From NCBI GenBank assembly GCA_000697665.1, contig KL197717.1, positions 476,761 to 540,760 on the forward strand: a stretch of 64,000 bases of DNA. Reading direction: 5' to 3'. Shown here piece by piece: positions 58,078-64,000 of the stretch. A program made the translations under genes and the position numbers. Every line of letters begins with the position of its first letter. The first letter of the stretch is position 1. The notes under the pieces are model-generated. The model saw nothing but the letters and a program-made list of their open reading frames with translations, did no database searches and was not told where the DNA came from. Source of the stretch: Jaapia argillacea MUCL 33604 (lineage: Eukaryota > Basidiomycota > Agaricomycetes > Jaapiales > Jaapiaceae).

Positions 58078-58952
58078 GAACGAACGAGTCGTGAATCGTT
58101 AGTTGTGGTTCGTAAAGGATATGGGGTAAGGAAAGGATCGAGCGAAAACGACACGGCACCCGATCATTTTTTAGGCAAAGGGCTAGGTTTCGTGATGGTG
58201 ACGTCCGTTTGATATTGGAGCGGCCAGGGAGCATGGAGAATGGAGGAATCGCTGGGCTCGTCCAAGGCTCGTCAGTAGATGCGCTGCCGTGACATCACCT
58301 GCGCCAATTGTGGGGCCTGGAAATTGCCGAGACATACGGGGAAACACGAATATGTTTGAACATGGGCGTCCTCAACGGAAAGAGATTAGAAGATAGCAGA
58401 TGTTCTCATCCAACGACGGGTTTCGTATATCGAAAGGAAGATGGATAAATTGGTTCTCCGAGGCCATGATCGAACGTGGCATGCATTGCGAGATAAAAAA
58501 TGGAAAGGTTCGAGGTCAGAACACGCCGAGTGACCCAAATGTCGCCAAGAGTAGCCCAGGAATTCTATCAGGTCAGAACGATGAGCTGTCCTCTAAAGGT
58601 TGGTAAGTACTGGATTCAGGATACCACTGGGCGGAGGGATCACGACTGGCGGTCCTTAGGTTCACAGGGACTCGAGATCTCGCCTAGGAACTCATGCGGG
58701 ATTCAACACCGTCAAAGGGTATGTGGACCAAGATGGTCGATAGCAGCAGTTTTCCAGGGCACAAATTTGTGGGAGGAGGAGAACCAAAGGAGAACCAGAA
58801 GGTCTGAAGATCAGTGTTATCAGATAGGAGGTTGAGTGTGGGAACTCTCGCCAAACAGGGAGTGGCTGCGAGTTCGATTCCCACTGCTGCCATTCCTTCA
58901 TCACCTCGTCGGGGTACTTTCTGACTTCACTTTCTGATTCATCCGCCTCACC
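58078..58952. other. Intergenic with a tRNA-like 3' end
   Basis: No protein gene. At about 58840-58892 the plus strand carries gagttcgattccc, a B-box-like word, followed by actgctgcca. No complete cloverleaf could be built. Confidence 0.4.
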
Positions 58953-60027
58953 ATGCAAGCATATCTCGCTGCAAAGTACATGTCCGGCCCAAAGGCAGAC
59001 GCCATTCTCTCCCGCACCGCTCCCAAGAAAAAGAAACGAAAAACTGCGACCGCTGACTCAAATGTCGCTTCCTCATCCATGATTCGTGATGACGACGTCT
59101 TGGGTTGGGACGGTCGGCAAGAACCTGAAGAGGATGATGATGACCCAGATGCCCGAGCTGTCGTTGACTCTGATCGGTCGTTCAAGAAGAGACGAATGGA
59201 GGCTTCCAGTTGGACTACTGTGCGAGAAGGCGCTGGTGGGAATAAGGTCGAAGACGATGTAGAAGAAACTCCGGCAGATGAACAACCCCAAGTTGTCGGG
59301 GTCGAGTCGCAACCAGAGAATCCGTTCGTCGGGGGTCTCCTCTCGGCCTCTCAGCTCCGTCAAAACCTTCCCCGCCTGAAGGGTATCAAGGAAGTCAAAC
59401 CCTCCTCACCAGAACCTGCACCCGAGGCACAAGAAACAATTTATCGAGATGCCTCTGGCCGTGCAATCGACACCAAAGCCGAACGCGCCGAAGCTGCTCG
59501 TAAGAAACGTGAGCGCGAGGAACGTGAGGCTGCGAAGATGGAGTGGGGTAAGGGATTAGTACAAAGAGGCGATCAGGAGAAAATGAAGGGAGAGTTGGAG
59601 AAGATGAAAGGGAGGGATTTGGCTAGGTATGCCGATGATAAGGAGTTGAATGATAGGTTGAAGGGGGAGGATAGGTGGAATGACCCCGCTGCTGCGTTCA
59701 TGACTGTGAGTGTACTTCATTATTTTCGGGCGGTAAGCAAGGTGCTCATTGGCTTGGTTTTGATCCATAGAAAAAGAGGACCAAGGGACCAAGGAAGCCT
59801 GAATATTCAGGTCCTCCACCACCTCCAAACCGATTCGGTATCAAGCCAGGGTATAGGTGGGATGGTGTCGGTGCGTCTCCCTCCCCTCAATGTATTTTGG
59901 AACGTGCTCACTGAGTCTCCTCATCATAGATCGAAGTAATGGCTTCGAGAAGAAACTCTTCCAACACCACAACGAGAAGAGACGGAAAGGCCTGGAGAGC
60001 TATCAATGGAGCGTGGACGATATGTGA
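58953..60027 (+). CDS. BUD13: Pre-mRNA-splicing factor Bud13/Cwc26
   Basis: Three exons: 58953-59705, 59771-59870 and 59930-60027; 316 residues. N-terminal [15 protein letters not shown] with the basic KKKKRK stretch, acidic middle, then the conserved Bud13 domain: [15 protein letters not shown], helix [40 protein letters not shown], and the diagnostic end [33 protein letters not shown] and SYQWSVDDM. Bud13 is a RES-complex subunit with Snu17/Ist3 and Pml1, acting in pre-mRNA retention and B-complex activation in the nucleus. Length agrees with yeast (266) and other fungi. Confidence 0.95.
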
Positions 60028-60889
60028 CCTTGAGGCGGACACACTGTGGTTTCATCGGATTGTACATTCATTCATCTACCGCGCTTGGCGGCTCCAGGTG
60101 TGTACTTGTGGTGAAGTCATGGCTGTTATCTCTGAGCTTTTCTGATGTTATATCAGAGGATGGTTGGCGAGCGTTTATACCCGCGCGTTTCTATCTTCCT
60201 CGAGGCCAACTACGAATAGATTTCTATGGATGCCCGGAATCCTTGAACTAAGGTTCATGTCTCCACTAGCTATCTGCAGCACTCATATCATGGCGGGCTC
60301 CTATTCCCACGACACTCCTCCATGCACCGCATATAGCCACTCTGACGATCAGCTTATCATGTGTGTGTCTAATCTGTGTATCAGATTAAGTTTTTTTCAG
60401 ATACGCAATCGATGTACAGGGTGGAGCATCGTTCAACGCACTCCTTCGGACTCGAAGTTCCTTCACGCTATCCTTTCGGTGATGTTCTCATTCCTGTGGT
60501 CACAATGGGTGCGTCATCACCATCCGGAGAAGGGGATGCCCACGAGATGGTTGGATTCGAGTTCCTTGCTCTGAAGCTTGTCGAAATTAGACGAGCTGGA
60601 TTCTACCGTGTGGAACTGGACGAGGTATCTATCCCAATCAACTTCTGCCATGTCCATCGAGTTTCAAGCCTCCGGAGACGCCGTTTCTCAGGATATCCAA
60701 TATTGGCCCGCACTCCTCCCTTGGTGCCAGTTCAACTGTCCCGGAGTTATGGTGGAACATCTTTTCACTGAGAATCAGGGTCAATTCGACCATGTCGGAA
60801 CGTTGCTCTCTCCATAAGAACGAACTTGAACTGGTCTCACCTTCAGTGTGAATCTGCACCTTTCTCTTCTACAATCGGCGAGCTCTGGT
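60028..60889. other. Intergenic between BUD13 and the seven-TM gene
   Basis: A 131-codon plus frame (60376-60771, containing VPSRYPFGDVLIPVVTMG) has no recognised relatives. Promoter of the 60890 gene expected on the right. Confidence 0.5.
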
Positions 60890-62444
60890 ATGTGTGGCGA
60901 GCGGTATTTTCGTGTGAGTGCTTAGCATCGACATTCCTCCACGAAAGTAACCATGCAGCACAGTTCAACTTTGCTGCTCTATGGGTAAATCACCGCTCAT
61001 ATGTCTGACGGTCTGTACTCAACCAAATAACCATTGGTCAAGGTCTCAGCCATCCTATGCGGTTCGTCGACTGTCCTATTTTCTCTCACTTTCCATTGTG
61101 ACATGAGTTTCTAGGGATTTCAGTTCCTTTGTTCCTCGGATCGGCTTATGTATGCACCAAAATCCGCCCAAACAAGTTAATCTTTATCGCTGTGATCCTG
61201 TTATTTGGGTCCGGCACTATTCAAGCTATCCTCCTGTTCATCGAGATTTTGGTTGCTCACGACGCCATTTGTGGGAGCGATTGCACTGGCGTCGTTTGCA
61301 TTTCTTGTTATCAAGCAACTCAGCAAGTACTTCGGCAAACCATTGTAAGCGACAGGATCAGTGCTGTAGGCAGTTTATTCGGGGCATTCGCACAGTGGGT
61401 CTGAATCTAATCTATTCGCATCACGCATCAACCGTCTTGGTTAGACTCGCTTCAGACGGGATTATGGCAAGTCCGGTTTCCGTCCAACAATCCTGTCACT
61501 CATCCATCACAGATTTATCGCGTCTATATTTTATGGCAGAAGAGAATTTGGGCTATAGTTATTCCCAGTCTTTCGCTGATTGGTGCAACAGGTGGGCCCT
61601 GGCTGTCTACTTTGAATGTTCCTTAACACCCCTTTCACTCTTCCCAAGTTGCTGGCCTTTGGTATAGTGATGTCGCCATTCAGCTTGCCATGCTTCTTGG
61701 TGAAGGCCCTCTCAATGCCGCAAATTGGCAGAAGTTTGTCGCGCTAAATGTCTTAAATGCAAAGCTTGACGGTATCATAAACGCACTAACGACGGCCACG
61801 ACGGTCCTGACCACTCTACTGATCGGTAAGTTTAGGTCCAGTCTTTAAACATCATCATACCGTCTTCAATATGTCTCCAGTCTCCCGTATCTGGTGGATG
61901 ACTCGCGATATAGGGAACGCTTTGGGTTCGAGAACTACCCAGAAGTATCATCGAACCATGAGGATGATGTACGAATCTATTTTATATCACAACTCCGGTC
62001 CTCTAATCATCCCACAGCGTCGAATCAGGCCTTGTATACTCCATATCGTTGACCGTCGCTGCCGTGTTCCAATTCTATCCACCACTGGAGTTGACCAGCG
62101 CACCAATAGTTGACATCGCGGCTGGGTTGTCGGTAAATTGCATCTTATTACTCTCCATAGCACACATAACCATCGAGTTCCTCATGCAGGTTATAGCTCC
62201 AATGCTCATTGTCATTCGTGTGGGCCTTGGAGAACGTCGAGAGCAAACCGACATACACCTGACCGTCCCTCAGGCTCGTCCTCCGGTCCCTCCGGCCCAT
62301 TATTTTACACCTCAACCAGAACAGAGGCTGAGTTTGATGGAAGTGACGACTGCTGCGGAAATTGGCCAGGATACCGCCATTGGGTGGACTATTCAGGAAG
62401 TCCCTCTCGAGGAAAGTGTGCGGGAGGTCGCCGCTCCCTCGTAG
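60890..62444 (+). CDS. Seven-TM fungal membrane protein, paralogue of the gene at 36111
   Basis: Start ATGTGTGGCGAGCG at 60890 (MCGERYFR), first exon 24 bp, second 60964-60984 (FNFAALW), third from 61042 (VSAILCGSSTVLFSLT), then FLGSAYVCTKIRPNKLIFIA, an extracellular loop with four Cys (DAICGSDCTGVVCISC), the IYR/LWQK-type exon, GLWYSDVAIQLAMLLGEG, NALTTATTVLTTLLIG, SPVSRIWWMTRDIGNAL, SGLVYSISLTVAAVFQFY, and the last exon with IAPMLIVIRVGLGERR and a P-rich tail to 62444. Exon order and splice positions mirror the 36111 gene 24 kb away on the other strand, so they descend from one gene. Function unknown. Confidence 0.78.
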
Positions 62445-62729
62445 CACGTGGAAGTTATCCGTCCGGATATGTTTCCCTGAACTCGGAACCAGGAAGAAGG
62501 GGATAATGGTGTGCGTAGATGGTTGAGCTATTGTGTTACTTGGACACTGCGAACAGGCTTTAAATCCGACTGGAATCTCCAGCCTCGCAAATGATTGCAA
62601 GAAATAATTCCTTCCAGGGTACTAGGGGCTCTTAGCCGAGTACAACAACGAGGGAACCACGGACATCTATCACCACCAAGGCGAGGACGGAGACCAATCT
62701 TCTACTCGAAGCTGTCCACCTCAGCTATT

Positions 62730-63932
62730 TCATCTCCTCCCCTTCTCTCCAAGCCCACCCATCTTACACAGCTCACTCTGTTCAAGTGCGACGTGTTCGC
62801 TCGTATCTTGTTCGATTCCTAGATCTTCTGCGATTTCAGAGGCGTCTTGTCGGGGTACCGCATCCATTGCTAAGTTCCAAAAGCTGTACGGGTTTGATGA
62901 TGATTTTTTTGAGAGAGGGGTTTTGAGGGAAAGTTGGTTAGCACGTTTCGCAAACAGTCCGGTGGGTAGCCAGTTTGACAGCAAGGGAGGGCACGTCAGA
63001 CGCAAGGAGAGAAAGTATCACGTGAACGGGACTCCAGAAGGGTCATCAAGCAAGGTGAACGAGAAGCATAGATGGGAAAGACCAGGGAATTTCTCGAGAT
63101 ACCGCGCCGGGGGGACTCTCCTGCAAGTTCGGAAAGTAAGTAGCATATACGCACGTCATGAAAACTTTCTTCCTCCTCATCCATTCATTCCTCCATTTAT
63201 TCCACTGTATGCCGAGCATTTCAAGTTCAGAGGCGGAGATGAGGGGCGTTCCTGATCGGAGCGGTTCGAGATGTTTGCGGGCGGTTGAGATCTGGGGGGA
63301 GTAGGGAATGGTGGGTAAGTGATGGGAGGACGGGCGAGAAAGGATGGAAAAGGTAGAATCAATGTACGCGCGTGAGTAAGGATCTTACCGCTAGTTGAAG
63401 TTCTGCGACTTGAGAAGCGATCTCGTCGTCTGTGGGTGTGCTTTTGAGCTTGTTCAGTTCTACAGGGAATGTCTGTATGTTGAGTAGCATTGATTGAGGA
63501 GACGACGAACCAGTCGATGCAGCTTTTACTTCAGCAACCAAGAGCTTGTTCGCTTCGTCAATATCCTTGTATTCTGACTCAAGAGCAGCGAGCTTTTCAG
63601 GTGGCATGTCTTCAAGGTTGGCTTGGTTTACTACGAAGAAAGCAGTCTTTCCTGTGTGGATGAGAAAGATGTAGTCAGGACATGAGTATATGGGCGCCCA
63701 TATCATTGCGACTCTGATGGCATATATGCGTATGAAATGAGATCAGAACGCGTCAATGGCGTCCTGAAAAGGGATCGCAATACTCGAGGGAACGGGGAGG
63801 GAGCGAACCATAGGATTTCTGAACAATTTCTCCCTTTTCGGCTAGTGACAGCAGGATTTTCTGAGTCGCGGTCTTGGGAACGGCGCCTTTGAGGTTGGCT
63901 GAAACATCCACAGCTCCGTACGGTCGATTCAT
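62730..63932 (-). CDS. HOP2: Homologous-pairing protein 2 (Hop2/Meu13/TBPIP), 5' end outside the window
   Basis: The first visible exon starts at 63932 right after a TTCAG acceptor (MNRPYGAVDVSANLKGAVPK), so upstream coding exon(s) lie beyond the window. It continues KTATQKILLSLAEKGEIVQK (winged-helix DNA-binding domain), an intron, GKTAFFVVNQANLEDMPPEK, coiled coil LAALESEYKDIDEANKLLVA, LNKLKSTPTDDEIASQVAEL, later exons with LRSGTPLISASELEMLGIQW-like sequence, and the C-terminal FWNLAMDAVPRQDASEIAED, LGIEQDTSEHVALEQ; stop 62730. Hop2 partners Mnd1 and stimulates Dmc1/Rad51 strand exchange in meiosis. Convergent with the seven-TM gene, about 285 bp apart. Confidence 0.88.
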
Positions 63933-64000
63933 CTGAATTCATGGAACGGAAAATTAGAGCCTTCCATATGTCAGATTGTTTCGGCTCGTTCGACCTTCTT

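Noticed and set aside
54231-60027. Possible secondary-metabolite cluster around the P450
   Set aside because: Neighbours are an F-box protein, an unassigned membrane protein and BUD13; no synthase, transferase or pathway regulator is present.
62923-63255. 110-codon plus frame within HOP2
   Set aside because: Antisense to HOP2 exons that match the family; treated as a shadow.

Overview
The window is fungal nuclear DNA, almost certainly from an agaricomycete basidiomycete; I cannot name the genus. The evidence is gene structure (many GT-AG introns of about 45-65 bp, several exons per gene) and gene content: a Num1/ApsA-type cortical anchor, a Chalaropsis-type GH25 lysozyme, a GPR1/FUN34/YaaH transporter, F-box/LRR proteins, a cytochrome P450 and seven-TM fungal membrane proteins. 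There is one run of Ns (1300-1600). Exon limits were worked out by eye from reading frames, splice sites and remembered family sequences, so starts and small exons are less certain than gene identities.

Region 1 (1-24,720) is a rearranged accessory block. A minus-strand family that I do not recognise by name occurs four times: copies A (1-1802), B (6277-8027), C (11960-14319) and D (17187-18533). Each has an N-terminal domain with an invariant AHEYL...NCWWF pair followed by a coiled coil. Each is preceded by a roughly 400-bp conserved flank, and a fifth flank (E, 11195-11600) stands alone. Copies A and B continue into a duplicate of the 5' exons of the neighbouring NUM1-like gene (native copy 19642-24720, plus strand), joined at its start codon. 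Copy C has a worn remnant of the same tail. B and D look intact; A and C are broken. The block also holds a truncated MFS transporter, a coiled-coil/proline-rich gene, a 2.57-kb TIR element carrying a cyclin fragment, a solo LTR inside copy C, and a 2.3-kb element with purine-rich inverted arms.

Region 2 (24,977-50,006) is ordinary gene-dense euchromatin: a Sec24/SFB3-type COPII subunit, RNA polymerase I/III subunit AC19, a DUF2855 protein, GH25 lysozyme, a seven-TM protein, the YVH1 phosphatase, L-fuconate dehydratase, an F-box/LRR protein, a DNAJC17/Cwf23-type J protein, HRI1 and an acetate-type transporter.

Region 3 (50,700-64,000) has a small inverted-repeat element, a second F-box/LRR gene, a cytochrome P450, an unassigned membrane protein, the splicing factor BUD13, a second seven-TM paralogue and the meiotic recombination factor HOP2, which is cut by the window edge.

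Most genes in regions 2 and 3 are single-copy housekeeping genes with no evident joint role. The coherent local story is region 1, where a tandem family next to NUM1 has repeatedly captured the start of NUM1 and expanded its own coiled coil.
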